Shown in pieces: positions 1 through 13,341 of a stretch of DNA of 64,000 nt (position 1 is its first letter; every line of letters starts with the position of its first letter). Where the stretch lies: contig NC_068556.1 of NCBI RefSeq assembly GCF_022201045.2, positions 4,194,001-4,258,000 on the forward strand. Reading direction: 5' to 3'. This DNA comes from Citrus sinensis (lineage: Eukaryota; Streptophyta; Magnoliopsida; Sapindales; Rutaceae). The notes under the pieces are model-generated. The model ran no database searches. It was given only the letters and a program-made list of their open reading frames with translations, and was not told the DNA's origin. The translations under genes were made by a program, and so were the position numbers.

Positions 1-886
1 AATGGTATTTCTCATACATCTCAACATGTTGCAAGGCTCGAGAACGGAGATGCTTCTTTTGAAAAGAAAGCCATAACTTGCCCAACTGCAGATTCTTCTC
101 AAAGTGCATTAATATGTATTGATGTCCAAATGCTCCGGTTCGTAATACTTATATAATGAAAAACTTATAATATCTTAACTATTTATGTCATAATTTTATT
201 TAAAAATAATATTTACAATACCATAACCATAACTCTTAATTTTTATTTTTAAAACACAACACTTTAATGCCAAAAGAAGCCTAAGATTCCCTTCTAGTTA
301 TTTCAAATTAACCATAGAAAGCTAGAAACCCTCGGTATTAGCACACACTGAGGATGAAAATTATCCAAGAATGTACTGTAACTTGGTGACATCTCCATGT
401 TCAAATTTGCCTAAAATCTTCCAATTGATGGGTATTTGAATTTGCTTCTAGTACAAAATTACAAAAGCTTAAGTTGAAAAGCAAGGCTCACAGATTAATC
501 AAATGAAAACAAGAACCTTCCATCTTACTTTCAGAGAAGCAAAATTTGATCTCAACATTATCCAGGAGCAGCAAAATTTAAGTTGAACATTATTCTCCAC
601 TGTATAAAACAGTTGAAGGTGACGGAATGATTTTAAAAAGGAAAGAGAGAGAGAAAGAGGGAGGGAGAGCATACACATCCCAGAGAGCTTAAAATTGCAG
701 CTACAATTGACAGCGCGATTCTACTGCCGGTAAATTCTTCTATAACTTCTGTTCAAATTTGTGATACATAAACAGTCTAGCAGCAATCATACTACAGTTC
801 TCGGAAAACAGGCCTGTGATTAACTAAATTATGCACAATCAATTCAATTTATAACCATGCAGGAGGTCTTACCAACCTCTCTAAGG
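1..886. other. Window edge and FTSH4 3' flank; unresolved open stretch at 1-157
   Basis: Positions 1-157 are open on the plus strand (frame 1, ending in TAA) and also open on the minus strand over about 45 codons, so one strand may carry the last exon of a gene that starts outside the window. I cannot assign a product or choose the strand. The rest is A/T-rich and holds the 3' UTR and terminator of the minus-strand FTSH4 gene, plus a purine-rich patch around 640-668. I see no RNA gene or transposon here. Confidence 0.3.
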
Positions 887-3800
887 TTATGATCCCACAG
901 GAGCAATTCCTTTGGCTTGAGCTGCAGCCTTTGCAGCTGCGGCAGCAGCAGCCGCTGCAGCGGCAGCAGATGCAGCTGGATTGGGTGTTGATGGTGGAGG
1001 CACCGGGTTTGATTGTGAATTGTTTTGTGATTGAACTATCTGCTGATGTTGCTGCTGCTGCTGAGAGTTGACTTGGGCGAGTAGAGCCTTGATCTGACTT
1101 CCTGAAAGAGTCTCATGCTCAAGCAAAGCATTAGCAAGTGCATGGAGCTCCTTGCTATGCATAGTGAGAATAGTTTTTGCATTGTTGTAAGCCCTATCCA
1201 GAAAGTTCCTAACTTCTTTCTCAATAAGCAGCCTAGTCTCAGTGCTCATGCTCTTCCCATTGTCATCATAATTGTGAGTGACAACCCCAACCTCTTTGCT
1301 CATGCCATACTTTGTAACCATTGCTCTAGCTAGCTTAGTGGCTTGTTGAAGATCAGAGGATGCACCAGAAGTAACTTCATTTTCTCCAAAGATAAGCTCT
1401 TCTGCGACCCTTCCACCCATGCAAACATCAAGCCTGGCAAGCATCTGCTTCCGTGAGATGCTCGTTTCATCCTTGTCTGGCAATTGAGCAACCATGCCTA
1501 AAGACATCCCACGGGGAACAATTGTTGCTTTGTGAACTGGAAGAGCCCCATCAGTATGGACAGCCACAAGGGCATGCCCACCCTCATGGAAAGCCGTCAG
1601 CTTTCTTGACTCATCAGAAATCACAGCTGACTTGCGTTCACTTCCCATCATAATCTTGTCCTTTGCATACTCCAGATCAGCCATTGTCACAGCTTTGGCA
1701 CCGTCCATTGCTGCCTTGAGTGCAGCGATGTTGACTAGGTTTGCAAGATCCGCACCAGAGAACCCGGGAGTCCCTCTAGCAATGATCATCAGATCAACAT
1801 CATCCGCCTTCAACACCTGTAATTGCACCACAATCAATGGTAATGCATGGGTATTGGTATATGATTATTCCTATTGTGTCACATAAATCTAATATAAAAA
1901 TCTTACAAAAGCCAATGTTGACATACATAGTGCATCAACTAAAGGACTAGGTTATGATGATGATGGTAATGGTTTAATTGTATACCGACAAGAAATATAA
2001 GAACAAAGACATATGAATTAGACAGGCTTAAGTCAGGCTCATCAAGTAGACATTTCCCACTGAAGAATAACAAAAGACCACGACAGCGATTGTTTAGCCT
2101 TTGCCAATTCAACCTCAGACTTCGATTCTAAACAAGGAGTAAGCAATACCTTCGACATGTGGGATTCCATGATCTGCCGCCGCCCTTCTACATCTGGATT
2201 TGGAACAACAATGTGGCGGTCAAATCGTCCAGGTCGCACCAGTGCCTTGTCTAATGACTCTGGGAAATTAGTAGCAGCAATCACAATTATTCCTTCATTT
2301 TGCTTGAAACCATCCAGCTCGACTAACAGCTGATTCAAAGTCATCTTCATGTATTGTTGGTCTTTAGGGTTTCGGCTTCCTCCAATGGCATCTATCTCAT
2401 CAATAAATATTATACACGGAGATCGCTTCTTTGCAGCAGAAAAAAGATCTCTTACTCTCCGGGCTCCAACTCCAACAAACATCTCTTCAAACTCACTGCC
2501 GCTGCAAGAGAAGAAAGGAACACCAGCTTCTCCAGCAATAGCTCTTGCCAACATAGTTTTGCCAGTGCCAGGTGGGCCAACAAGCAAAACACCTTTTGGA
2601 AGCTTCCCACCTAAACGAGTGAAGCGCTGTAACAAGAAAAGCCAAATACCCAGGAATCAAAATTAATATTCCATTAGGTGGTTAAGGAACATAAATTCAA
2701 AGGAAAGAAAAAGCCATAAGTAACGGGCCATTCAACTAGTATCAGCATTAATGAAGATCTATGGCTGCCAACAATTCTTGATCCCTGATATCAAAGAACA
2801 TTCCACTCTCAAATCACAACCTTTTACAGACTTGAATCTTAGTGCATGATCTTAAACCACTCTGTGCATTGAAACTGCTATTATACACAGGTGTTTGTGA
2901 ACAGGATTTTATGCCATCATCTGCCAAGAAGGAACAATCCAGGTTGGACAATGTCATCAAGAAGATATTGTCCTTATCCAGCCTCTTACAAAGAGAACTA
3001 ATGTGTTCTCAACAAACAGAAATTCTCTTTTTTTTAAAAAGACAGCTGGTATGTAAAAAAGGAATGACTTTACTTCCCTAAACAAAATTTCCACCTTCCA
3101 ATGTAAGGATGTTAATTTTAGAATTACTAAAACCACCAAAAATGAGGAACATGCCCAACTTAGCACATAGAAACAGCGTCAATGTTCAATTGAAACTAAC
3201 AATAAATGCAAATTAAAAAAATAAATTGATTCACAATGTTTCAGACATCAGTTCGCTCATTGCTTACAAATTGAAATGAAAAGATAAAATAGCAGAGCAA
3301 TAATTACATAATCACCTGGTCAGATGGAAAACCATCAAGCAAACCAAATAAACTCATCATTGATGTCTCAAGATATAGATATCTAGTAACTACATGCACA
3401 CAAGAGCTTAGTTACACATAGTTTGGTACTGAAAAGCAGAGAGCAGGAACATAACTACGGGTCATATTAGTCTAAGAGTATCTCATGACAGAAGCTATTA
3501 GGTGAAAGCCAAAGCAATGAAGCTTTCAAAATTGGTTCTTTATTCCCCAATTCGGAATGAAATGTAAATATTTGTGGAGGAGATATCCAGGCAATGAATA
3601 GAGAAAATTATATACTTCATAGAAAGGAAAGATTACATATCTCTCCTATATTTGATGCATCTTTTGGGTGTATAACCCAGAACAGGAGATTCCACAGGTG
3701 GCACACACATTTACACCCAGTATCCATGTGACAAAAATGCACACAGAAAGCTAACAAGAAGATAAAGAGAGATAGAAGTGCACATGCACAGGTCATTATC

Positions 3801-6183
3801 AAGCATTTACTTTTGGATCTCGAAGGTAGTGGACAATCTCTTCAAGCTCTTGTTTTGCCTCATCAACACCTTTCACATCACTGAATTTTGTGTTCGATTC
3901 CAAGCTAGGTTGCACCTCTTCATGCAAACCAAGTCCTGAAAAATAAAAATAAAATATATGTAGAAGGTTTCACAACAATAAAATTTGTATCAGGAGGAAA
4001 TTACGGACACACTTAAAAAGTATTAGGATATAATTATACCTTTGCTGATTCCCCTATCCTCAATAAGTGCTCCTACACCAGAAATCAACAGAAAGCCCAG
4101 TGCAATAGTGCGAATTGTACGCCACAGTTGCTCTTTAAAGTGCCCTCCTTCAGCTGCCACCATGTGGATAGGTGCACTGGCAGTTCCAAGCACGCCATCT
4201 TTTGTTGGTTTGCCGACATTCTTAAAAGCTGAAATGCCTCCTATACTTTCTTCGTCCCTAGCCGAGTTGGCGATACCTGTGAGTTTCATAGAAGACTCTT
4301 GCTTAGTATATCAAAAATTATGCTTGACAGACATTTCTGACAAAGTATATGTGCTCCAAAATCCAAACAAATAAATTCTGCAATGGATTCAGATTATAAA
4401 TCTCTGCCTTATTTGCTGATTTTCCAGTTTCAGTATGACCATCTTTGAATTCCATGACCACAATTTGCAACACTTTTAGAATTATATACACCCACCTTTT
4501 TGTAATGTCTTGAGCAGCTCACTATCATCTAGCCGGTCAACTTTCACTAATGCTTTAACGTATTCAGAGAGTGCTGACTGGTTAGAATGTAATGATGGTT
4601 GGCTTTCAAAAAGTCTAATCACTGCCTCAGGATCATTTCGGCGGTAAAGTTCTCGGAGATGGGCAACCTCGCTGGCTTCATCAGCATCGCGTACTCTGCG
4701 AGCCAAACTACCAACGTAGTTTGACTGAAACCTCCTTTGTGTGTTGGAAAACCCATTCCCTAAAGAAAAGAAAAAGGAAAACATTAGCACATGACAGTGA
4801 TAAACAGAGAAGAAAGCTCTCTCTTTTGTTATACATCCTCCCAAAAGGGCAAAAAGTTATTCAGATGGAAAACTAGCTCAACTCATTAAGGCTAAGCAAG
4901 TACTTTTTTATTATGCAGTGAAAGCATAGTAATGCAAAGTTGTTGTTTGAAAATTCCTAAATCATTTCATTTGACCTGAAATAAAGTTACATACTCTTTA
5001 ACTCTTAAGAGACTATCAGCAGCTCCTTCAAGATAAATATCATTAGTAGTTCTAAAACAAAAGGACGTAGATATAAATGCGCAACTTCAGAGTGCACAGA
5101 ATGCATACCTCCGGTACCTCCAAGTTTGTTCACTTGAAAATAAGTCCTAACAAACAAATTTTTGACCGGCACCAACTCTGTTCGGTGCCTTGAAACCTAT
5201 TGAAGAAAAACACAGAGTTTTAGTAATAAAGAGTAAAAGGAGAATTGAGAAAGGATAAATCCTATGCCATACAAAAGAATGAGATTCGACGATTTAAACT
5301 GATAATAAAAGAAGTTGGTACACCCAAAACCAACCACAAAGACTTTGATGCCAAAAGATTCTTCCTTTATACTCATGTGAGAACATGTACTAATATAAGC
5401 ATGCATTATTTAGAAACAAGAGCTAAAGAACCTATAGTGATACTACCAGTACAGCAACTAAAGGCAGGGACATTTCAAATGTGATGAACACATAATACAA
5501 AGAAAACAAATAATAAGAATTAAGCAATAGTTTCTAAATTTTCTTCATGATCTGCAAATTGAGGGGAAAAAATTAGCCCTGTCCTCTTTTACTCCTTTCA
5601 AATCTTCTACACCCCCAAAATAATCAACGAACATAAGGAGAAAAAACAATACTGCAAAAACTGGCTTTGCAACAAAACTAGGAACAGGGACAACTTTCAA
5701 GATACCAGCTTCACAATGTGGTTATTCAATGAAGATTCAGTACAGGACAATATTTGCCCATGAACAGACTAATTCAAAAGATACACATAAAAAATTCTTG
5801 TAAACAAGATCCAGTGATGTGTCTCTCATTCCCTCTCTCCTGGTGTCTAAAATGCAATGAATCAATGGTTCAAAACACAGCTTTAGCTTCATTCCCTACC
5901 TTAACACAACTATAATTTTGAGTACAGCTATAGTTTTGACTAAATAATGAAAATTATCAGAATCAACATTAACCAAAGCTGAAATTGTAAATTGGGTTTT
6001 CTGACCAACCTAAACTAAAGCCTCGCTAAAATTAAAACTAGGGTTATTGCAGACCCAAAACAAGCTAACTTTCTATATATGTCAAGAATATGAAGGAACG
6101 CAGCATATGAAAAAACAATTATTAATCAATAAATCGTGTGAAGAAATGCAACTGACCTCTGTGATTAGGCGCCTCCAAGCCAT
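887..6183 (-). CDS. FTSH4: Mitochondrial ATP-dependent zinc metalloprotease, FTSH4-type (i-AAA)
   Basis: Seven exons joined at GT-AG sites: 6183-6157, 5196-5109, 4759-4496, 4276-4040, 3935-3811, 2626-2150 and 1816-887. They give 2148 nt, 715 aa; the Arabidopsis protein is about 717. The first exon codes only nine residues (MAWRRLITE). One membrane segment lies near residues 180-200. The AAA module follows, with Walker A GPPGTGKT near 264, Walker B IIFIDEID and the second region of homology ending RPGRFDRH. The zinc site is HEGGH at about 483-487; Gly in place of the usual Ala is normal for this subfamily. The third-ligand region is [12 protein letters not shown] Gln/Ala-rich tail ends the protein. 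FtsH4 is known as the inner-membrane protease facing the intermembrane space, where it removes damaged or unassembled proteins. The N-terminus is basic, as expected for a mitochondrial presequence. The gene looks intact. Confidence 0.95.
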
Positions 6184-6764
6184 AGCCTCTTCAGAGACTC
6201 ACAAAATTAAAAAAAAAAAAAAATCTGATTTTTTTTTAATCCAAAAACACTCTCTCTAAATCTCTGTTTATCTTCTACAAAATACAATAATATATTGTGA
6301 TGTATGGTCTCTTTTGAGGCGCGTTTGGTTAGCGAGAAAACGCAGGAAAATATGTGCGAGAGAGAGAGGTGTACACAGGGGTTCGGATGGGGAGAGCGTG
6401 TTAAAAATACGGGAACACGTGGTATTTAAATGTCGATACTGCCCTCGGTACTAATATGTATGGGCTCGTATGGTCCAATCTGTTTGAAGAATCAACTTAT
6501 TTTTAAGGAAACCAAAAAAATGATAAAAAAAATTAAAAACCGACGCGGCGACACCAGTTTACGGAGACTTCACTTAAAAAAAAAAATAATAATCTGAGTC
6601 TTTATATCTTTGACAGATACTGCTGATCTTTCTTTGGGAAGAATGTTTGACTTTTGATACATACGTTAGGCCCAAATTTTATGAGCCCAACAACTGTTGT
6701 AAGCTTACACGGACTTACAAATGAGGCTCAGTCCACAAACGGGGCCGGGGGAAATCTTTTTGAT

Positions 6765-7660
6765 TAGCACTATTGGCACTCCTCAATAATCTCGTAGAAA
6801 CCCCTTTTCGGCTTTTACAATTTTAACCATACCGGAAGTTACAAATAAAAGTCTAATGAAACTCTTGCATGGATCCTGCACAATTTCGCGTTGGAATTTA
6901 GATAAAAAAAACCTTCTCTTCTCAGCAACCATTGAAAATAATAGAGAAAAAGCTTGAATTAATAAACAATTGATTATATATGTTCAAAAATTCTTACTAT
7001 TATTTTAGTCTACCTCAAGATTGTAAATTGTTCGGTCAAATTTGATGAGTTAATGAACCCAAAAAAAAATTTTGATGAGTTAATTTTTTTAATGTTTATA
7101 AATACATCTTTCTCTTTCGAAACTCACCATGTCGTATATTATTTCTTTTATATATATATATATATATTTGATGCTTCATTGACGCATGCAATTTGGAGCA
7201 TCCATGGAACTTTTCTGTTTCAGGTATTCTAAAAATAAGAAATTTGTACGAAAAAGAAATCTCCTCATGACAAAGATATCATCATTTTTGCTTCTAGGGC
7301 GAGGTTCCTTATTTTGCTAAAGTTTCTCCACTCCTCTTTGTACTGGAAAATACGATTTCCTACATATACAAATGGATTACTTTGCTAAAATTCTTTATAT
7401 TGTCTTCTAATTTATCAAACCCCACCTCTTTTTTAGGCAAATTCAGGCTTTAAAATAGATTATCAGATTTATATAGACTTTTTCTTCTTCTTCTTCTTCT
7501 TCTTCTTCTTCTTTTAATAGTGATCAAGGGTATTGAGGGGATCGAAGGTGATGTTTTAAGAAGCAAAGTCAGTTTTGAAATTATTATATTGGGTATATTT
7601 ATAGAAGGGGTTATGACTTATGAGAGAATTATTGAGGGTGCCAATAGCACCATTCAAAAC
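6765..7660. mobile_element. Non-autonomous DNA transposon, GCTATTGGCACCC-end family, copy 1
   Basis: The left end reads GCACTATTGGCACTCCTCAA and the right end, read on the minus strand, reads GGTGCTATTGGCACCCTCAA; the two ends stay alike for about 40 bases. A second copy lies at 42134-42815 and shares the inner sequence TTTACAATTTT(A/G)A after the end repeat. No transposase is visible inside, and I could not find a clean target-site duplication. The 102-codon open frame beginning at 7520 overlaps the right end and is probably not a gene. Superfamily is uncertain. Confidence 0.5.
7481..7514. repeat. TTC microsatellite
   Basis: An unbroken run of TTC triplets, 11 units, lying inside the transposon copy described at 6765-7660. 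It is likely to vary in length between individuals. Confidence 0.9.
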
Positions 7661-9534
7661 TTTAAACAAGCTCATTTTAGTCACATAACAATTCGCAATA
7701 AAATTACCCATTTTTATGGTTATTTTTGTCTATATTTTGTTTCCTCAGTGCTTTCCTTTCTCAATTCAAAGGCAAGCATATCACTATTACGAACTGTAAA
7801 CCAACTTCGCAATACAAACGGGAGGTAATTAAATTAAAGCAATTTATAGTATCACTTATAAGTGTTTATAATTAACGAAACAAATTTTGTATTCATTCGA
7901 TGTAGGTTTATGCTCAACTTCATGCAAATTCTACGACTATATTATGTGAACGTAGGGTAGATCTCACCTTTATAATAATATACCCCTCAGACGTGCTCAA
8001 TAGATCCCAAGCTATGTTCTAATTTTCCAAACAAACAAAAAAAAAAAATCGGAATTTCAGAAAAGGTCAACAAAGTTAACTCACATAATCGTATTTTTAT
8101 ATTGGCCTCTTTGATTGATATCTTATCACAAAATCACAGACCACGTCAATAGAAACTGATTTTTTTTTTTTTTTTTGGAATCATGTACCCGTTACCTTTG
8201 ACCTCACCGAATTGAAATGGATTTATCTATATATTTTAGAAGGAAAAGTCTAAGGCAAATTAGCTAATTAAGAAAGAAGATTGACCGAGTTTCAACTTGA
8301 AAGAAGAATAAATGAATAGGCTTGATCCTCCTCCTCGGGATTAAGAACATTAGCAGCAATTAAGGTGTCAAAAAGCATCTACTTTTTATTACGACTACAA
8401 AACAGCATCCAAAACCACGAAACAGTGACGTCTGTGCACTGCAGCACCAGTCCCCGAATCTGTCTCAATTAGTCGGCAGCGTATGTCCAAAGGACCAAAC
8501 CCCCCAGTTCATCAATAATCATGCATCACATCAAACTTTAAATGTGAAAAAATAAAAAATAAAAATGTTCGAGATATTGTGTTAGTGTTACAGTCTAGTG
8601 CTTGCTGGACTTTGGAATAGAAATTTCAGTGAGACACCTATTGCACAATGATTAGAGATGTAATTATGTATGAGTACACGTACGGGCGTCGAAGTGTGCT
8701 CTCCGGGTTATTAATTTCATTGAGATCTTCAGTTCTGTAATTATCAACTTCGAGCTAGGACTCGACGACCACTTAAGTAGGCATCCCATGAAGGTTACCA
8801 TTGAATTAAGATTTTTGGAAAGTACAAGTGGATGTTACTCAATCAAGAATTGTTTAATTTAGACCGACCTAATTTTGTCTCTTAATAGCCTCATTTGCTA
8901 TTTTGGTTTCACAGTTTTGAAGTCATAATTCCTGTGAAATATAAGATAATGTATAGGTGTTTCGGTTTGTTGTCTAATGAGAGTTAAAATCGGGTAGTTT
9001 GTAAGTTTTCCTCTGCTTAAATTAAAATATACCAATTATTCTCCTATTATTTTCATAACATCCTTACAAAAAAAAAAAAAAGTTCAAGGAAAAGACAAAT
9101 AAATGGGTCATTTGCTTGATATATCATCTTGCGAATATAAAATACATGTTGATTATAAAAAAATGTTTAGAAATAACAAAAAAATAAAAGAAAAATATAT
9201 TCTTATCAATATTTTAATTTTTAATTTAATTTATATGATTTATTCAATTCATAAAAAAAATATGAATAAAATTGCATTTAAAATCAAGGGTGATACTATA
9301 AAATTGTAGTATCAAGGCAGTTATTGGGTATTATAAAAACATTAAGGAAACAAGTGGTATATATTGATTTCTATCAAGGGAAGACTGACAGTGTCCCTTA
9401 AAATAGGGTCTAATGCAAATGGTATATCATGCTATGCATCCACCATCAATTTTTTTTCATCAAATAAGTATAGATAAATTATAGTTTTAAGATCACAATG
9501 CATGATCCTTTCAATTAATAAACTCTCCAATGTT

Positions 9535-10435
9535 TAGGGATGGCAAAATTACCTGCCAACCCCCAAATCTGCCCGTTGCGGGTAATTTTGCAGGTTGTGG
9601 TTGAGTTTGGTATTGAGAAAAAATTTTATCGGATACTGATCAAGCATGTATCAGTCAACCCGCATTCTTTATTTTAATTATATACATTTTTAATTTTAAT
9701 CATAAAAAATATATTTTAAAAAATTAATCATAAATATGTGTAAGTTAAAGTTTTTAAGTCCACACACACACACACACACACACACAAGCTTTAATAACTA
9801 TAAATTTTATAATTTTCAAGTATAATATTATAGATATTTTATTTTAATTGATTAATTTTTTTGTTTTACTTTAATGACTGGAACCAAATGATTGGTTACT
9901 AAAGTTGGGTTATTTATTTGTTTAATTAATTGTTAACAATAGTTGTACAAAATTTACTTGTTAGTATTGTTAATAATACTTGTATATTGATGAAAATATG
10001 TAGCAAGGCATTGATATTAGATATGATGATTTGCTTATAACAGAAATATTTTGTGTTAAATTAATGTATTTTGTGTATTTGTTTTAATGTTGAAATTTTA
10101 ATTTCTTATTCCCATTGATAAAATCTAAAATTGAGTATTATATGTAGATTTTTTAGGTTATTATTATAAATTTATAGTTTGAATTATATAATTTTATTTT
10201 TATATATTATTAAAGTATTTTTTAATATTCGTGATTTTAAATGACAAGGCCCGCAAAAAAATTTACTACAAGTGGCGGATGGGTTTGATAATTGTTAAAA
10301 CCTATAGCGGGTGGATTTTTTTAAAAAATAAAAACCTCCTGTGGGTTGCGAGCAGTCTTAGTAATTTAAACTTTTTACATATGGGGGTTTGGTAATGGCA
10401 AATCCGCACTAAGTGGTGCCCATTTGCCATCCCCA
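9535..10435. mobile_element. Old hAT-like element with TAGGGATGGCAAA termini
   Basis: The left end is TAGGGATGGCAAAA; the right end read on the minus strand is TGGGGATGGCAAAT. These match the ends of the clear hAT element at 37168-38148. Both ends carry sub-terminal G-rich stretches (GCGGGT, GGCGGATGGG). The inside is A/T-rich with a CA run at 9761-9786 and no transposase frame. I see no clean 8-bp target duplication, which fits an old copy or a damaged end. Confidence 0.55.
9761..9786. repeat. CA microsatellite
   Basis: Thirteen CA units inside the old hAT-like element. Confidence 0.9.
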
Positions 10436-10770
10436 TATGATGTTCAATTACTATCTATTATCATCAAGTCCAACTCAAAATGCATTAATCAAAATAAACA
10501 TAATAGCATATTTTGGTTCCATTATACTTGCTGATTAATTTTTTTAATCGAAGATGAACAGTTGATGATGAATTACAACCAAATTAACTATATGTAAAGC
10601 AAAATGACAGAAACTGAACAATTATACGAATTTAACCCAAGGAAACACGGTGGAAACTGGAAAGCACCATTAAGTATCCGAACATATTTAAAATGCCACA
10701 GCAGGATTTTTCTTTTCTCTCTCTGTAGCTCTCTTTATAGGGAAATTTAATTAATCAGCTAACCCATAAG

Positions 10771-12908
10771 CTAACCTTGCCAAGTTCTTGGGTTCTGATT
10801 CTGCGGTCCAAACGTTGAAGAAGAAGAAGGATTAATTTGATCAAGGCCTGCTATATTGACAAAATCTCTATGACTATGAGGAAATGTTTTTAGTCCCAAA
10901 AAATCTCTTGTCAAACCATCACTCCCTCCAGCGTTGCTACCGCCAGCACCGCCACCATTATTGTCTCTAGTTTCATGATTATTTCTGCTAAGTTGGGCAT
11001 GGTGAAAATCGCCGTATCCTTTTGGATTCAGTATCCCATTCAATGCATCATCAAAAGATGACGATGACCCATCAAACCCATTTGTACAAGAAAAAGAACT
11101 CATCATCATATCATGCAGAAGAGATGGAGCTGTCCCAGGGCCTGTTGTAGTAGTTGTAGTACTTGCAGCAAACTGTTCCATGTAAGCAGGGTTAGCAGCA
11201 GCAGCAGCTTTATTCCCAAAAGATGACAAGTTATTATGAACAAACCCACTTGCCAAGTCTTCACGTGATGACAAACCCAGACCAGAAGAAGAACCAGCAG
11301 CTCCAGCTGTAGATGCGGAACCAGCAGGCATGTGATGAGTTTGGTGGGGTACTGGTACTCTAAGCACGGGTGCAGGTAATGCAGATGGCTGTGTGCTCAT
11401 AGTCGCCCCCATTTGTGCTGCTTTTTGCAGAAGTGCTGTTGCAGACGTGTGTTGTGAACCTGTGGTGCCGGGTGGCTCAAATGGTGCGAACGAAGTAGAA
11501 TTAGGGTTAGGGCTAGGGCTAGCGCTTTGGTTTTCGTTGTGAAGTAAAGACCGTGAAAAAATGTTTCCTGAAAATAACTGTGAAGAGAGGTCAATTGAAG
11601 AAGGGCAAGCTAACCAAGGTGGAATATGGTGCTGCTGATTGTTGTCTTCTATTTTCACGGCTTGTAGTTGTAGGGCTTGGAGGCCTTGGCTTTGGAGCTG
11701 ATGATGATGATGGGAAGGGAAATTCAACATGTGGGTTGCCGAGGAATTTGGTTGTTGTTGCGATGGAGAGAAAAGTGGGTTTACTGTTATTGTCCTTGCA
11801 CTCTCTTCAGCTAAAACGTCACAGAAGGCTCTGTGGGTGATGAAACTGTCCCTTCTGTAACCCAAAAAAAACCATACCACAAAAGAACAAAAAGAGAACC
11901 ACATCAAAATACAGAATAAATTAACAGTGTCCCAAACCGAAAGTATACTCTCTCTTTCTCTCTCTCACATGTCAACTTTTTGTATTTTCATTCTTTTAAT
12001 TTTCTTCTCCAAGCACAAAAGACAGATAGTAGATGCAGCCATTAAACGTTTTCCTAATAATCAAAGCCCCTTGCGGTATGATCGATCCATTAGACATATA
12101 TTAAAATTCATCAAAAAGTTTCATCTGTCTCTCTTCTTCTTCTCACTCAAGGATCACGTAAATATTAGGGGAAAAAAATCTTAAATGTGTTCTTAAAATG
12201 TCAACATATATAATTTATTCTTTATTATCATGTTGTGCCTTACCTAGAGAAAAGTTTTCCGCAGTCACATTTATACTCTCTTGTGCCACAAATCTTGGAG
12301 TGAGCTTTCCAATCTGATTGAACTGCATATTTCTTAGAGCACTTTTCACATTTCCACTTTTTTTCACCATGCTTTCTGCTAAAGTGCTTCTTAATCCCAG
12401 TGAGGTCCCCAAGAGCCCTTGATGGATCATGATGAACACATGTGGGCTCAGGACAGACATAAACCTTCTTCCTCTCCACTTTGTTTGTTCTTTGCTTTAA
12501 CTTCCACGGCAGGTTATGTCCTCTTCTATGAAGCTGAAGATTCTGGTCTCTTTGAAACCCCTTGTTACAGATCTCACATAAGAATCTGTTTGTGGCCATC
12601 AAACTTTTGGGAGACAAGGCTATGACTTCTGCATCTGGGTCTGATTCGAACAGTACAAAATCAATTAACCCCCAGAATTGAAAAAAAATGAAATTAAACA
12701 ATGAGAAATTTATACCTGGGTTGCCTGGAAGGCTTCTTTTTTTCTTTGATGGTGGTGTTGCTTCGTTTGTTGAAGAAAAAGAATGTTGTGCGTAAAAGTT
12801 GGTGCCAGTTTCAACTCTTGAACCCGAAGAAGCAGTTACTTCACCAGAAGCTGAAGTCAAATTTGACATATTCTCTTCTACTAGAAGACCTTTCATCATC
12901 TTCATCAA
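10771..12908 (-). CDS. INDETERMINATE DOMAIN (IDD) C2H2 zinc-finger transcription factor
   Basis: Three exons: 12908-12716, 12640-12244 and 11854-10771, 1674 nt, 557 aa, all with GT-AG borders. The N-terminus has MSNLTSASGE, as in the IDD2/IDD7/IDD11 branch, followed by the basic KKKR signal and the ID domain. The four fingers are CEICNKGF..H..H, CPEPTC..H..H, CEKC..H..C and CDCG..H..C, so two C2H2 and two C2HC fingers with all zinc ligands present. Downstream are the family motifs TSATALLQKAAQMG and LTRDFLG, both near the usual place. IDD proteins are nuclear DNA-binding factors that work with GRAS proteins (DELLA, SHR/SCR) in gibberellin, root-patterning and sugar signalling; which role applies here cannot be read from sequence. 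Small oddities are VERKK where I recall EVRKK, and CDCGKLF where most members have CDCGTLF. No member number is given because I cannot separate close paralogues. Confidence 0.93.
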
Positions 12909-13298
12909 CTAATTTAAATGAGGATTTGGTGTTTGAGGTGACACAGAATCACAAGATTCACTGATGATGAGATGGTAAAATGGATCAACTTTTTTAAATC
13001 TCTGACAGGTCGTCCTAAGATCTAAAAGAAAACCCTAATTTGGAAAGTAGATAAGAAAGATGATTTCAAGCAGACAAAAACCATAAGAAATAAATGTTAC
13101 AAAAGGAACAAATTAATAACATTCAAAGCAAAACTTAAACTCACTAGTCATCATCTCATCTCCTCTTTATTTCAACAAAATTCTTTGCTGACATGACACC
13201 AAGAAGATTAAACAAACCCAATTCCCATATTAATTAATCAGAAAATGAATCAAAAAATCAAAAAAAAAGAAAGAAAATGAGAGAGAAACAGAAAGAGA

Positions 13299-13304
<6 letters not shown>

Positions 13305-13336
<32 letters not shown>
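13305..13336. repeat. GA microsatellite upstream of the IDD gene
   Basis: A run of GA (CT on the gene's strand), flanked by GAAA-type imperfect repeats from about 13265. It lies about 400 bases upstream of the IDD start codon, where CT repeats are common in plant 5' leaders and core promoters. Confidence 0.85.

Positions 13337-13341
<5 letters not shown>

Larger units (their letters stand above)
6184..10770. other. Intergenic region between FTSH4 and the IDD gene (head side of FTSH4)
   Basis: No credible coding gene seen. The first few hundred bases upstream of the FTSH4 start hold its promoter and 5' UTR, including A/T homopolymers near 6210-6240. Further on lie a transposon pair of ends (6765-7660), a TTC repeat (about 7481-7514), TA runs (7148-7168) and an old hAT-like element (9535-10435). 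Between these the sequence is unstructured A/T-rich DNA. Confidence 0.6.

Noticed and set aside
889..1653. Plus-strand open frames over the FTSH4 last exon
   Set aside because: They are antisense shadows of a well-supported protease exon; Gln/Leu-rich stretches come from its Ala/Gln repeat.
7520..7828. 102-codon frame
   Set aside because: Lies across a transposon right end and a TTC repeat, has no domain and no relative I recognise.
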